From positions 21,490-85,489 of the forward strand of contig VGMT01000009.1 in assembly GCA_016866335.1 (NCBI GenBank): 64,000 nt of DNA. Reading direction: 5' to 3'. Positions within the stretch are counted from its first letter, which is position 1, and each line of letters opens with the position of its first letter. The notes under the pieces were generated by a model that was not told the origin of the DNA, ran no database searches, and worked only from the letters and a program-made list of their open reading frames with translations. Positions 1 to 9,121 of the stretch are shown piece after piece. This stretch comes from Bacteroidota bacterium (lineage in GTDB: Bacteria; Bacteroidota; Bacteroidia; CAIKAF01). Made by a program: the position numbers and the translations under genes.

Positions 1-765
1 TCGCACACCTATTCCACCTTAAACGGAACAACGGCTGTGGGTAGCCGTGGAGCAAAGATTGCGGCGGCAAAAGGACTATGGGTGGTAAACAGTGCGGGGA
101 ATTCTGGCAACAAACCTTGGAAATATGTTGGAGTTCCGGCCGATGCCGAACATATTTTTGCGGTAGGAGCAGTACAAGCCGATCGGAGTCATGCCGCTTT
201 TAGCAGCCTAGGGCCCACTTTTGATGGAAGGGTGAAGCCTGATGTTTGTGCCATGGGCAGGAATTCAACCGTTATGAATGCCGCAGGAATCAGCACAGCA
301 AATGGCACTTCGTTTTCGGGGCCAATTTTTGCCGGTGCATTGGCTTCTTTTTGCTCTATGCACCCTGAGGCAGGCCAAGCAGAGCTTCGGCAAGCCGTGT
401 TGTTGTCGTGCCATGCCTATAAACAGCCCGACGAAAAATTTGGATACGGAATCCCTCATTTTGGAAAGGCTTCGTTTCTTTTGAATAGCAAGGTTATAAA
501 AGGCGGAATTCAGGTAGTTCCAAACCCCGTTCAAAATGGAGTATTAAGGCTGATTGTAGATGCTCCACAGGCAGATACGGTTGCCTTACGCATTCGAAAC
601 TCCTCGGGAATGGAGGTTTACCGTACTCAACGCAACGTAAGTCAAAAAGGGCCCATTGCCCTTAGTATAAACTTAAGAATCGGAGATTTAAGCGCAGGCG
701 TGTATTGGGTACAGGTTGAAGGCAGCTCAGGGATTTGGGGAGAGGCAAAATGGGTGAATCCTTGA
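1..765 (+). CDS. C-terminal part of a secreted subtilisin-like (S8) serine protease with T9SS sorting domain
   Basis: The reading frame is open from the first base, so the N-terminal part, including the catalytic Asp and His, lies outside the window. What remains shows the S8 oxyanion-hole region VVNSAGNSG and the catalytic serine motif GTSFSGP. After the protease fold the last ~85 residues start with VVPNPVQNGVLRL and end with a GVYWVQV strand, matching the type A T9SS C-terminal sorting domain. By family knowledge such proteases are exported across the outer membrane by T9SS and cleaved at the sorting domain. The gene converges with the DUF2079 gene, with element R1 between them. Confidence 0.85.
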   Translation, partial: SHTYSTLNGTTAVGSRGAKIAAAKGLWVVNSAGNSGNKPWKYVGVPADAEHIFAVGAVQADRSHAAFSSLGPTFDGRVKPDVCAMGRNSTVMNAAGISTANGTSFSGPIFAGALASFCSMHPEAGQAELRQAVLLSCHAYKQPDEKFGYGIPHFGKASFLLNSKVIKGGIQVVPNPVQNGVLRLIVDAPQADTVALRIRNSSGMEVYRTQRNVSQKGPIALSINLRIGDLSAGVYWVQVEGSSGIWGEAKWVNP

Positions 766-821
766 ATTTAGGAAAGATTGCATTCGGGGTTAGAACCAAA
801 GGGGCTTATTAATTAAGAGGC

Positions 822-970
822 CGCGGGCGGGATTGAAGAAGCTAGCGCGCACGAACGGCTGGGCAGCAGGTGTTCGCGGTAGCGGGCGACTTTAGGAGCC
901 ACGCTAGCGCGTACACCTGCCCCAGCCGGGCGGCGTACTAGCTCTGAAAGCCCGAAAACCCGCCCAAAAA
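822..970 (-). repeat. GC-rich structured intergenic element, copy R1
   Basis: Strand is given so that the element reads from its T-rich end (TTTTTGGGCGG). Read on the + strand, the outer helix pairs GCGGG-CGGG (823-831) with CCCG..CCCGC (951-963). The second helix pairs AGCTAG (840-845) with CTAGCT (938-943), and the long variable arm pairs about 857-883 with 903-928. The apical stem TAGCG/CGCTA-type arms enclose the conserved loop GACTTTAGGA. The T-rich end lies just behind the stop codon of the convergent DUF2079 gene. Confidence 0.85.
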
Positions 971-972
971 AA

Positions 973-2484
973 TCAATTAAAACGACGTCGAAAAATAAAA
1001 AGGGAATCTTGTTTATAAAGGCATTCCCAAGTAGGGGAATTCAGAAGCTGGGAAATACTGTCGTTGAGTAACCTCGGGCTAAGTGGATAGGGCTTTTCCG
1101 AATCTTTGATCAAGGCTAAATACTGCGTAGGCTGCGCACTTGGATAACAGAAAATTTGGGAACGCATGGCCAAACGTGGAACCAGAATACTTGAAGCGGC
1201 CACCGATGCCGTTTCTGGAATATGCTGATTCAAAGCTAATTTCACATTGGATACTGGGAATTCGCGATGCCAATGAGCGGGGCGAAAAATCTGAATGGCT
1301 TCGGGCATGTAAGCCTGAGGCCGATACATAAAAAGGCTATGATAACCTGAGGCACAACTGCCCAGGGCGAACAAAAAAACCGCAGATGCACCAAGCCCAA
1401 AACGAGGAAACCGGCGGGCGAATTCAATGCAGGCTAATGCAATAACCGGCAACAGTTCAATGCTGTACTGAAAAAACGGACTCCATTTGTTGGGGTCATC
1501 GCTAAACATTTTTTGTCCCCAAATTGGCAAAAGCATAAGAACAAAGGCTGGCCGGGTAAAGGTGAGCCAGCCGCCGGCAACCAAAAACAAAGCCCAGGTG
1601 GACCATTTAAGCCCATCGCGGTACATTGAAGGCCCTGGAAGGTGGTTTTCGAACAGAAGCCGCAACGCCTCAATAGGATGCCAGATTACAAAAGCCAAAG
1701 CAGAGCCCATATCGGGGCCCAGGGCCGTATATTTAAAATGCAGATATTCAAGCTGCCCATTTGCGAAACCAGGCATAAACACCTTCATTATGAGCAAAAA
1801 AGACAAAGCAGACAATCCCGCGAGTTGCAGGGCTTTATTTCGAAGTTGACTTTCCTTAAAATGGTTCAAGGCCAAACCTAGGGTAAGAAAAACAAGCCAA
1901 AGAGCCATATTTTCTTTAGAAAATGCGGTAAGCAGGCCAAGGGCAAAAAACGCGAAATGCTGTTTTCGGTAAAAGGCCAAGAACAACCAAGGAACAAACA
2001 TGGCCGCCAGCACATTGGAGTGGAAATCGAAGGCAAAGGCACTAAAAATGCCGAAAAAAGAGTAAAAGCCGATTAAGCCTAGCAAAGCCAGGGTGTTTTT
2101 ACCGGGCAGGCGTTCCTTAAACAGAAGCCAAACAGCACGGCCGCCCAATAAAACGGCAGCCCATTGCACCACCAACAGGGTGTAATGTCCAAAAATCCAA
2201 TACAAAGGCGAAAACAAAGCAATGACGGGTTCAAAATGGTTGGCCAACACATTGATTTCCCCATTCAATTCGGCCATGATGGTGTTGTAATTCCAACGAA
2301 AATGAGCATAATCCCAAATGGCTTGGTTTTTAATGCCCAAATCATAGGCAAAGGTTCGAATCAGGTGGTGATTAATAAAGGAAATGCTGGCATACCATAG
2401 CGAAAAAAGGCCAGCCACACCCAAGGCTAGGCCTTCAAACCATGAAGAAGGAAGAACCTTTCGAATAGTAAAAAACAGCCGCAC
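973..2484 (-). CDS. DUF2079 multi-pass membrane protein
   Basis: A 503-residue protein with about 11-12 hydrophobic segments and the DUF2079 signature near the N-terminus (AYDLGIKNQAIWDYAH) followed by the NHFEP region. Family members resemble GT-C glycosyltransferases or other polytopic enzymes with a short exported C-terminal part, but no substrate is known. It sits directly after the CoA-transferase subunit B gene: its ATG abuts that stop codon with no gap, so the two may be co-transcribed although a functional link is not evident. The family call is firm; the function is unknown. Confidence 0.75.
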   Translation of the reverse strand: MRLFFTIRKVLPSSWFEGLALGVAGLFSLWYASISFINHHLIRTFAYDLGIKNQAIWDYAHFRWNYNTIMAELNGEINVLANHFEPVIALFSPLYWIFGHYTLLVVQWAAVLLGGRAVWLLFKERLPGKNTLALLGLIGFYSFFGIFSAFAFDFHSNVLAAMFVPWLFLAFYRKQHFAFFALGLLTAFSKENMALWLVFLTLGLALNHFKESQLRNKALQLAGLSALSFLLIMKVFMPGFANGQLEYLHFKYTALGPDMGSALAFVIWHPIEALRLLFENHLPGPSMYRDGLKWSTWALFLVAGGWLTFTRPAFVLMLLPIWGQKMFSDDPNKWSPFFQYSIELLPVIALACIEFARRFPRFGLGASAVFLFALGSCASGYHSLFMYRPQAYMPEAIQIFRPAHWHREFPVSNVKLALNQHIPETASVAASSILVPRLAMRSQIFCYPSAQPTQYLALIKDSEKPYPLSPRLLNDSISQLLNSPTWECLYKQDSLFIFRRRFN

Positions 2485-3138
2485 CTAAAAAGTCATTTCA
2501 GGGACCTGGTCTGGCACATGAAGCCGGCCTTCGGTAGCATTCACAATGGTTTCAACCGAAATTCCTGGGGCGCGCTCCAACAAAACAAAGCCACGGTGGT
2601 CAATATCAAAAACGCCAAGGTCAGAAACCACCTTTTTTACACAAGCCAAGCCGGTAATTGGCAGGCTGCAAGAGCTCAGCAGTTTTGATTTGCCGTCGCG
2701 GCTGCAGTGTTGCATGGCCACGATTATGTTTTTTGCCGAGGCTACCAAATCCATAGCACCGCCCATGCCCTTCACCATTTTACCTGGAATTTTCCAATTG
2801 GCAATATCGCCGTTGTCGGCTACTTCCATGGCTCCAAGAACGGTTAAATCGACCTTGCCGGCACGGATCATTCCAAAACTCATGGCCGAATCAAAAAACA
2901 CCGAACCGGGAATGGTTGTAATGGTTTGTTTTCCGGCGTTGATTAAATCGGGGTCTTCTTCCCCATCGAAGGGAAACGGCCCCATACCCAACAGTCCATT
3001 TTCAGATTGAAGCACAATGGTCATGCCTTCAGGTACATAATTGGCAACCAGGGTTGGAATGCCTATTCCCAGGTTAACATACATTCCGTTGCGAAGCTCA
3101 TGGGCAATGCGCTGGGCAATTTGTTCTTTGTTTAACAT
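2485..3138 (-). CDS. scoB: 3-oxoacid CoA-transferase subunit B (SCOT-type)
   Basis: 217 residues, the usual size of the B subunit. The glycine-rich start NLGIGIPTLVANYV and the catalytic glutamate in SENG (Glu46), which forms the CoA thioester in this family, are present. With subunit A it moves CoA between succinyl-CoA and acetoacetate or a similar 3-oxoacid in ketone-body and ketogenic amino-acid use. It lies 4 bases downstream of subunit A, so the two form one translationally linked unit. The exact acid substrate cannot be read from the sequence. Confidence 0.9.
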   Translation of the reverse strand: MLNKEQIAQRIAHELRNGMYVNLGIGIPTLVANYVPEGMTIVLQSENGLLGMGPFPFDGEEDPDLINAGKQTITTIPGSVFFDSAMSFGMIRAGKVDLTVLGAMEVADNGDIANWKIPGKMVKGMGGAMDLVASAKNIIVAMQHCSRDGKSKLLSSCSLPITGLACVKKVVSDLGVFDIDHRGFVLLERAPGISVETIVNATEGRLHVPDQVPEMTF

Positions 3139-3142
3139 AAGG

Positions 3143-3844
3143 TTAATCCTGACGGGGTTTAACGGTGCGTTGTTCGATTCGTTTTTCGTAATTCAGGCCC
3201 TGAAAAATTCGGTGTACGTAAATGCCTGGGGTATGAATTTGGTCGGGATCCAATTCGCCAGCGGGCAAAAGTTCTTCAACTTCGACGATGGTAATTTTAC
3301 CTGCCATGGCCATCAAAGGATTAAAGTTACGAGCGGTGGCCCGAAAAATCAGGTTGCCTTGGGTATCGCCTTTCCAGGCTTTTACCAGGGCAAAATCAGA
3401 ATCAAAGGCATGTTCCATCAAGTACGTTTTCCCGTTAAAAACTCGGGTTTCTTTTCCATGAGCCACCTCGGTACCCACCCCAGCAGGAGTAAAAACAGCG
3501 GGCATTCCGTATCCTGCGGCCATGCATCGGGTGGCCAGCGTTCCCTGAGGAATCAACTCCACCTCAAGTTCGCCCGAAAGCAATTGGCGTTCAAATTCAG
3601 CGTTTTCGCCAACGTAGGAAGAAATCATTTTCTTTACCTGTTTGCCTTGAAGCATCAAACCGATACCAAAGTCATCAACTCCGGCGTTGTTTGAAATGCA
3701 GGTTAGGTTTTTCAAGCCTTTATTCACCAAAGCCTCGATTAGATTTTCGGGTATGCCGCACAGGCCGAACCCACCCAGCATCAATGTCATGCCATCTTGA
3801 ATGTCAAAAATGGCCTCTTGGGCATTTTGCACAACTTTATTCAT
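3143..3844 (-). CDS. scoA: 3-oxoacid CoA-transferase subunit A
   Basis: 233 residues with the subunit A fingerprint [13 protein letters not shown] and the [15 protein letters not shown] segment. It forms a hetero-oligomer with the adjacent subunit B. It starts only 2 bases after the stop of the PBP1A gene, so gldH, pbp1A, scoA, scoB and the DUF2079 gene run together without a visible terminator. The pairing with cell-wall genes looks like simple transcriptional read-through rather than a shared pathway. Confidence 0.9.
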   Translation of the reverse strand: MNKVVQNAQEAIFDIQDGMTLMLGGFGLCGIPENLIEALVNKGLKNLTCISNNAGVDDFGIGLMLQGKQVKKMISSYVGENAEFERQLLSGELEVELIPQGTLATRCMAAGYGMPAVFTPAGVGTEVAHGKETRVFNGKTYLMEHAFDSDFALVKAWKGDTQGNLIFRATARNFNPLMAMAGKITIVEVEELLPAGELDPDQIHTPGIYVHRIFQGLNYEKRIEQRTVKPRQD

Positions 3845-3846
3845 GG

Positions 3847-6162
3847 TTAATCAAAATCAATTTCGGTATTTCCTTCGCGCATTTCTTGCAGTTGGTCCTG
3901 AATTTCTTCCGAGCAATCAAAATTCCAATCGGCTAGGGATTCAGGCCGTTTGAAATCACCCCTATTTATTAAAATGGATTTATCGTCGTACACCTTACGC
4001 ATGTACAGAGCCCAAACGGGCAGAGCCATATTGGCACCTTGGCCTTGGGCGGTACTGTAAAAATGAACCGAGCGGTCTTCGGCACCTGTCCACACTCCTG
4101 TTACCAAATCGGGCGTTCCAGCAATAAACCAACCGTCGGAGTTGTTTTGGGTGGTACCTGTTTTGCCTGCGATGGGTTCATTGAACTTATAGCGGTACCG
4201 AAGTCGCTGTGCGGTGCCTTGCAACACCACGCCTCTGAGCAATTGAACGGTTAAAAATGCGGTTTCAGCGCTTAAGGCCTCGCGGCGTTCTGGGCTAAAA
4301 ACAGCAAGGGTATTGCCGTTTTTATCTTCAATTCGGGTCAACATAAAAGGCTTGGAGTAAACACCGTCGTTAAAAAAGGTACTGAAAGCGCCCACCATTT
4401 CAAAAACAGAAATATCGGCAGTGCCAAGGCAAATGGAAGGAGAATTGGGAATGTTGGCTGTGATTCCAAGTTTGCGTGCCAAATCAATGGTTGCCTGTGG
4501 CCCGTATTCTTTCATGAGCATAGCCGAGACATAATTGACAGAATTGGCTAGGGCTTCGCGCAGGGTAATCATTCGGTTCACCTTGTAATCGCCGCTGTTG
4601 TCTGGGCACCAAGGTCGGCTCAATCCTTCTTCAATGCAAACGCGGGTATTGGGTACCAAATCGCAAGGGGAACGTCTTTCTTCCATGGCCAAGGCATACA
4701 CCAAAGGCTTAAAGGTTGAACCTACTTGCCGGCCACCGTTGGGGACGATTTGCTTTCCGTCATCGCTTTCGGTTCCAGCCCGAACGTGGTCGTATTTAAA
4801 ATGTTGAATATCAATTCCACCCACCCAAGCTTTCACGTGGCCGGTATGGGGATCCATGCTCATTAGGCCGTTTTGCAGAAAGTACTTATAATAGATAACG
4901 GAGTCGCGTGGGCTCATCACCGTATCGATAGGCCCTTGCCAACTAAAAACAGTCATTTCGACTGGAGTGTTAAATGCCTTCGAAATTTCAGAATCCGAGG
5001 CCCCATCTTCCTTCATTTCGCGGTACCTATCGCTGCGTTTAATGCCTTGCAATACAATGGAATTGACTTGCTGATCGGTTAACCGGAGCGAGAAGGGGGC
5101 GTTCTTTTTGCCCTTTTTATGGCGAAAGAAATCGCGTTGCAGTTCGGTTAAATGTTGCTTTACGGCTTGCTCGGCATAGCGTTGCATTCGGCTATCGATG
5201 GTGGTATACACCTTTAATCCATCTCGGTAAACGTTGTAGGGATTTCCCGTTGCTGGGTTAATGTGGTTTGAACACCAAAGGCTAAGGTCTTTTTTTAGTT
5301 CATTCAAAAAGTACCCTGCCAAGTCGCCTTGGCCAAACACAGATTTTCGGACCCGTTCTTTTAATCGGGTCAAATCGGCAACCACAGGTAATTTGGACAG
5401 GGAATCGGCCTTTTCTGAGCTAAGTGCCTTGTTTTTCACCATTTGACCAAACACCACATTGCGGCGTTTTTGGTTGGCTTCGGGCTTTCGAACCGGATCG
5501 TAATTGCCGGGGGCCTTCAACATTCCCACCAATGCGGCAGCCTCTTCTATGGTTAATTCCTGAACCCGTTTATCAAAGTAAATTTTAGAGGCCGATTGAA
5601 TCCCAAAAGCCTGTCGGCCAAAGTCGGCACGATTCAAGTACAAGGTCAGTATTTCTTGCTTGGTATAGCTGCGTTCAAGTTTAATGGCAATTACCCATTC
5701 CTTGAATTTTTGGAGCACCCGTTTAATTTTGCCGCCGCGCTCGTTGTGAAAAAGAAGCTTTGCCAACTGCTGTGTTATGGTTGAACCTCCGCCTTTTGAC
5801 TGACCTGTAGCAATTCCTTTCATCACGCGGGCTAGGGCTTCAACATCAATTCCGGAATGCGAATAAAACCGTTCGTCTTCGGTCGAAACCAAAGCCTGAA
5901 CCAAATGTGGTGGGAAGTCTTCAAAATTCACATTGGTTCTATTTTCAACATAGTATTTACCTAAAACCTCTCCATCCGATGAATAGATGATGCTAGCCAG
6001 ATTAAATCTAGGGTCCTCCAATTCATCAAAACTGGGCAGGGCGCCAAATAGCCCCACAGAGGCTAAACCCAATATCAAATAGAAAGCTGCCAGGGGGCTC
6101 AAGACCAACCACCAAACCCATTTAACCCAAATAAAACCGGAGAAAATAGATTTATTTTTCAT
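3847..6162 (-). CDS. mrcA: Penicillin-binding protein 1A (bifunctional transglycosylase/transpeptidase)
   Basis: 771 residues from the start chosen here (MKNKS); an ATG 36 bases further up would run deeper into gldH. Order of parts: a single membrane anchor (about residues 10-40), a GT51 transglycosylase domain with [12 protein letters not shown] and [13 protein letters not shown], then a transpeptidase domain with the active-site STFK, the SVN motif and KTGTT. It polymerises lipid II glycan and crosslinks peptidoglycan in the periplasm. The start codon overlaps the end of gldH by 11 bases (ATGAAAAATAA), indicating translational coupling. The long acidic C-terminal tail is ordinary for the phylum. 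Confidence 0.93.
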   Translation of the reverse strand: MKNKSIFSGFIWVKWVWWLVLSPLAAFYLILGLASVGLFGALPSFDELEDPRFNLASIIYSSDGEVLGKYYVENRTNVNFEDFPPHLVQALVSTEDERFYSHSGIDVEALARVMKGIATGQSKGGGSTITQQLAKLLFHNERGGKIKRVLQKFKEWVIAIKLERSYTKQEILTLYLNRADFGRQAFGIQSASKIYFDKRVQELTIEEAAALVGMLKAPGNYDPVRKPEANQKRRNVVFGQMVKNKALSSEKADSLSKLPVVADLTRLKERVRKSVFGQGDLAGYFLNELKKDLSLWCSNHINPATGNPYNVYRDGLKVYTTIDSRMQRYAEQAVKQHLTELQRDFFRHKKGKKNAPFSLRLTDQQVNSIVLQGIKRSDRYREMKEDGASDSEISKAFNTPVEMTVFSWQGPIDTVMSPRDSVIYYKYFLQNGLMSMDPHTGHVKAWVGGIDIQHFKYDHVRAGTESDDGKQIVPNGGRQVGSTFKPLVYALAMEERRSPCDLVPNTRVCIEEGLSRPWCPDNSGDYKVNRMITLREALANSVNYVSAMLMKEYGPQATIDLARKLGITANIPNSPSICLGTADISVFEMVGAFSTFFNDGVYSKPFMLTRIEDKNGNTLAVFSPERREALSAETAFLTVQLLRGVVLQGTAQRLRYRYKFNEPIAGKTGTTQNNSDGWFIAGTPDLVTGVWTGAEDRSVHFYSTAQGQGANMALPVWALYMRKVYDDKSILINRGDFKRPESLADWNFDCSEEIQDQLQEMREGNTEIDFD

Positions 6163-6640
6163 GAAGGTTCGATTTTTCAAGACGCAATCCGGCATCAAAA
6201 ATCAACGGAAGAGCAGCATTGGGAGTACGCATGCGTTGTTCCATCCGAAAACGGTACTGCCCCTTTTCGGGAAATTTGATGTTTTTCCGGTATAAAAATT
6301 CCACATCGCATAGGTCGCCCATGCAAGAGCCTAAAGGCTTTCCTGTGGCATCAAACAAAAACAAGGTCAGGGTATCGGTAATGGTCTTTTTGCTCGGAAA
6401 ATCAGTGTGCATCAACACATACAGGTTTTGAAATGGGTATTCAGGGGCATGCCGAAACATAACCTGAACATTAAAGACCTGACTGGTATCTTCAATTTCA
6501 ACTTGAAATTCTGGTTGGAAGGAATTTGACCAGCCCGATTCAGGCAGACTTTGGTATTCGGAAAAATAGCGGCCTGGGTCGCAGGACCAAAGCCCCATGA
6601 ACAACGACAAGACGACAAAAAGATTAGTTCTCTGAGGCAT
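6152..6640 (-). CDS. gldH: Gliding motility lipoprotein GldH
   Basis: 162 residues from the internal ATG (MPQRTN); the longer upstream extension has no signal sequence and overlaps ricT. The chosen start gives a lipoprotein signal ending in GLWSC. The conserved GldH body follows, including a DTLTLFLFD..G..LG pattern and the CMGDLCDVEF segment. GldH is needed for gliding and T9SS-dependent processes in flavobacteria, although it is not a core secretion component. Its place between ricT and pbp1A recurs in Bacteroidota as far as I remember. It overlaps ricT by 17 bases. Confidence 0.85.
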   Translation of the reverse strand: MPQRTNLFVVLSLFMGLWSCDPGRYFSEYQSLPESGWSNSFQPEFQVEIEDTSQVFNVQVMFRHAPEYPFQNLYVLMHTDFPSKKTITDTLTLFLFDATGKPLGSCMGDLCDVEFLYRKNIKFPEKGQYRFRMEQRMRTPNAALPLIFDAGLRLEKSNLHEK

Positions 6641-7802
6641 GTTGACCTGATTTTTGATTTTGGGCTGGCCTTCGGCGCCCCGACTTACGACCCGATTTGC
6701 GTTTTTTTCGCTGACCATCAAATCGATCCAAAGCACCCTCTTCAATAACATTTGAAAAGGTGTGGCTTGCATCCTCTTCTTTGGGTTTCATCAAGACCCA
6801 ATCCTCTAAATTATCGGGCAATTCGCCCTTTTTATTCATTTCTAAAATTTCTTGAACCCTATCCACGGCAAGAGCCAAGAAAACATCGGGGCGTTCTGAG
6901 TAAGAATAGTAAATGGTCTTTCTAAAAATATCGGTCTTTTGATGAAAGGCAATCCCCTGTTTTGTTTTTAGTTTGATGTTGTTGGCTGGGAACCCCTTCA
7001 AGGCATCCATGTAGCTATCCAATTCATAATTCAGGCAGCATTTCAGCTTTCCACATTGGCCAGCAAGTTTTTGGGGGTTAATAGACAATTGTTGGTACCG
7101 AGCGGCGGCGGTTGAAACGGTTCTAAAGTCACGCAGCCAAGAGGAGCAACATAGTTCCCGGCCGCACACTCCAATTCCACCAAGCCTGGCAGCTTCTTGC
7201 CTTAAACCGATTTGCCGCATTTCTATTTTAACCCTTAAATCGCGGGCAAGAATCTTTATCAACTCCCGAAAATCAATGCGGTCATCGGCAGTATAGTAAA
7301 TAATAGATTTGCTTCCGTCGCCTTGGCATTCCACATCCGAGATTTTCATTTTCAGCTTAAGTAAGCTGGCCGCCTCCCTTGCTTTTAACCGGAACTCATC
7401 TTCCTTGTCCATGGCTTCTTTCCAGCGCTCCACATCGGTAGTACTTGCCTTTCGAAACACCTTTTTCAAGCCTTGACCGCTGTGTTTTAAGCGCTGAAGC
7501 TGCATTTTAACCAAGGGCCCACTAAGTGAAACCACACCCACATCGTGGCCGGGCGAGCCTTCCACAGCCACAACATCGCCTTGAACCAGTTGAATGCCCT
7601 CTGCATTAAGAAAAAACTCCTTTCGGGTATGTTTAAATCGAACTTCGACCACCGAAGATTGTTCGCCGGCTAAATGTTCCATGTTCGCCAGCCAATCAAA
7701 CACATTTAATTTGTGGCAGCCCCCTGTACTACAGGCTCCATTGTTCCTACACCCCTTGGGCAATTGCCCCTTTTCTGCCGTACCGCAACTCGAACAACCC
7801 AT
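6624..7802 (-). CDS. ricT: PSP1-domain regulatory iron-sulfur protein RicT (YaaT-like)
   Basis: 392 residues. A Cys-rich N-terminus (MGCSSCGTAEKG..CRNNGACSTGGC) precedes the PSP1 C-terminal domain, with the typical IYYTADDRIDFRELIK, GVCGRELCCSSWL and GQCGKLKCCLNYE stretches. In Bacillus the homologue joins RicA/RicF in an Fe-S-containing complex that supports mRNA maturation. As in Bacillus, the gene follows holB (23-base gap). The C-terminal ~50 residues are a basic tail (KKRKSGRKSGRRRP) that could bind nucleic acid; that part is inference. Confidence 0.85.
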   Translation of the reverse strand: MGCSSCGTAEKGQLPKGCRNNGACSTGGCHKLNVFDWLANMEHLAGEQSSVVEVRFKHTRKEFFLNAEGIQLVQGDVVAVEGSPGHDVGVVSLSGPLVKMQLQRLKHSGQGLKKVFRKASTTDVERWKEAMDKEDEFRLKAREAASLLKLKMKISDVECQGDGSKSIIYYTADDRIDFRELIKILARDLRVKIEMRQIGLRQEAARLGGIGVCGRELCCSSWLRDFRTVSTAAARYQQLSINPQKLAGQCGKLKCCLNYELDSYMDALKGFPANNIKLKTKQGIAFHQKTDIFRKTIYYSYSERPDVFLALAVDRVQEILEMNKKGELPDNLEDWVLMKPKEEDASHTFSNVIEEGALDRFDGQRKKRKSGRKSGRRRPAQNQKSGQHASEN

Positions 7803-7825
7803 TGTTTACAGTTTGATTTTCAAAA

Positions 7826-8956
7826 TTAATGTTTTGAAAGTTTAAAGGAACGATAAATATCTATGGTAACCCCGATAAATTCCGTTTTTTGATGCGCATT
7901 TCCAGCGATTCCTTGCAGCCCGTTTTCCAAAGCCTGCATTATAGATTCAGCTACGGCTGTATTTACGCTTCCCGAAAACTTTTCTAGCCAAGTACGCTCC
8001 ATTTCGGTAATCCTAGAAAGGCTGTTGGAGGTCCTAAAAACCAAGGCTTCTCGAATTAGGTACAATCCATATTGAAAAAATGAAATTTGCTGGGTGCGGC
8101 CCCACTTTTGAAAGACCTCGGCCAATTCCACGCTTTCATGGAAGGCCGCCATGTAAGCGCCCCGCATCCAATCTCGAAAAAACGGAAAAAATAAGGCCAG
8201 TTGTTCCTGGGTATTCCCCAAACCCAAGGCATGGTCCACATCGCCATCGGCCATGTTCACAAGCTCCCTGGCTTGGTCTAGGTCAAGCCCCATTTGGTTC
8301 CCCAAATAATCAGCCAAATCAAAGTCTTTCACCTTCGGAAAGGCAATAGATTGAAGCCGTGAAAGAAGGGTCGGCATCAATTTACCCTCTTCTTCGCTAA
8401 CCAAAATAAAAACGGTACTTGGGGGCGGTTCTTCAATCGATTTCAGCAGGCGGTTTGCCATTCCATGGGTAATCATTTCCGGATACCACAGCAGCATAAA
8501 CTGAAGTTTTCCTTCGTAAGGCATTTGACTCATTTCGGTCAAAATCGCTTTTGTTGTGGCCGAGTTTATGGTGGGTCTTTTGCTTTCGCCCGAACAGAAT
8601 TCCTGCCAACTTTCCACCGAACCATAAGGGGTTTTCAATAAAAATTCTCTGAACTCCTCAAGGTGATTTTGAGCCACATCTTTGTCGTCTTTGGCGGCAA
8701 AAGGAAAAGCAAAATGCAAATCAGGGTGGCTCAATTTAGCGACCTTTTTGCAGGCAGCGCATGTTCCACAGGAATCCTGTTCACCAGGTTGTTCGCACAG
8801 CAAATACTGAATGTAGGCAAGTGCCATAGGCAATGTTCCATACCCATGTTTACCCAGGAACAATTGTGCGTGCGGAATTCTTCCTTGCTTGGCCGATCGA
8901 ACCAAGAGCTGTTTGATTTGAGGTTGCCCGGCTACGTCCTGAAATTGCATGCTCAA
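7826..8956 (-). CDS. holB: DNA polymerase III delta-prime subunit
   Basis: 376 residues of the clamp-loader AAA+ family. The protein opens with FQDVAGQPQIKQLL and HAQLFLGKHGYG (a degenerate P-loop, as usual for delta-prime). It carries the zinc-binding CEQPGEQDSCGTCAACK cluster and the SIEEPPPSTVFILVSE sensor region. It helps open and load the beta clamp at replication forks. It heads the holB-ricT-gldH-pbp1A-scoAB series. A second ATG two codons in is an alternative start. Confidence 0.88.
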   Translation of the reverse strand: MSMQFQDVAGQPQIKQLLVRSAKQGRIPHAQLFLGKHGYGTLPMALAYIQYLLCEQPGEQDSCGTCAACKKVAKLSHPDLHFAFPFAAKDDKDVAQNHLEEFREFLLKTPYGSVESWQEFCSGESKRPTINSATTKAILTEMSQMPYEGKLQFMLLWYPEMITHGMANRLLKSIEEPPPSTVFILVSEEEGKLMPTLLSRLQSIAFPKVKDFDLADYLGNQMGLDLDQARELVNMADGDVDHALGLGNTQEQLALFFPFFRDWMRGAYMAAFHESVELAEVFQKWGRTQQISFFQYGLYLIREALVFRTSNSLSRITEMERTWLEKFSGSVNTAVAESIMQALENGLQGIAGNAHQKTEFIGVTIDIYRSFKLSKH

Positions 8957-8977
8957 AGGTAATGGATTCGATTGAGG

Positions 8978-9121
8978 TTTGGGTGCCTTTTCGGGTCTTC
9001 ACCTGTACCTCATTTGTACAACCAAGCAACGGTTTGCCGGTGCGTGGGGCTCCCCCTGGTCGCCTCCGCCTGGCACCGTAGCTTGGCTGTACTGCAATCG
9101 GTGCCGGTTCAGCCCCGGGCG
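8978..9121 (+). repeat. Diverged copy of the GC-rich structured element, R2
   Basis: The strand is that of the T-rich end (TTTGGGTGCCTTTTCGGG). The core GGGGCTCCCCCTGGTCGCCTCC (9048-9070 region) matches the complement of the conserved apical loop and stem. A variable arm pairs TTTGTACAACCAAGC with GCTTGGCTGTAC, and the outer helix GTGCC..CGGG can pair with CCC-C-GGCGC using one G-T pair. Sequence similarity to other copies is low outside the core, but the nested pairing layout is retained. It fills the whole gap between holB and the RNase G stop codon. Confidence 0.6.
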
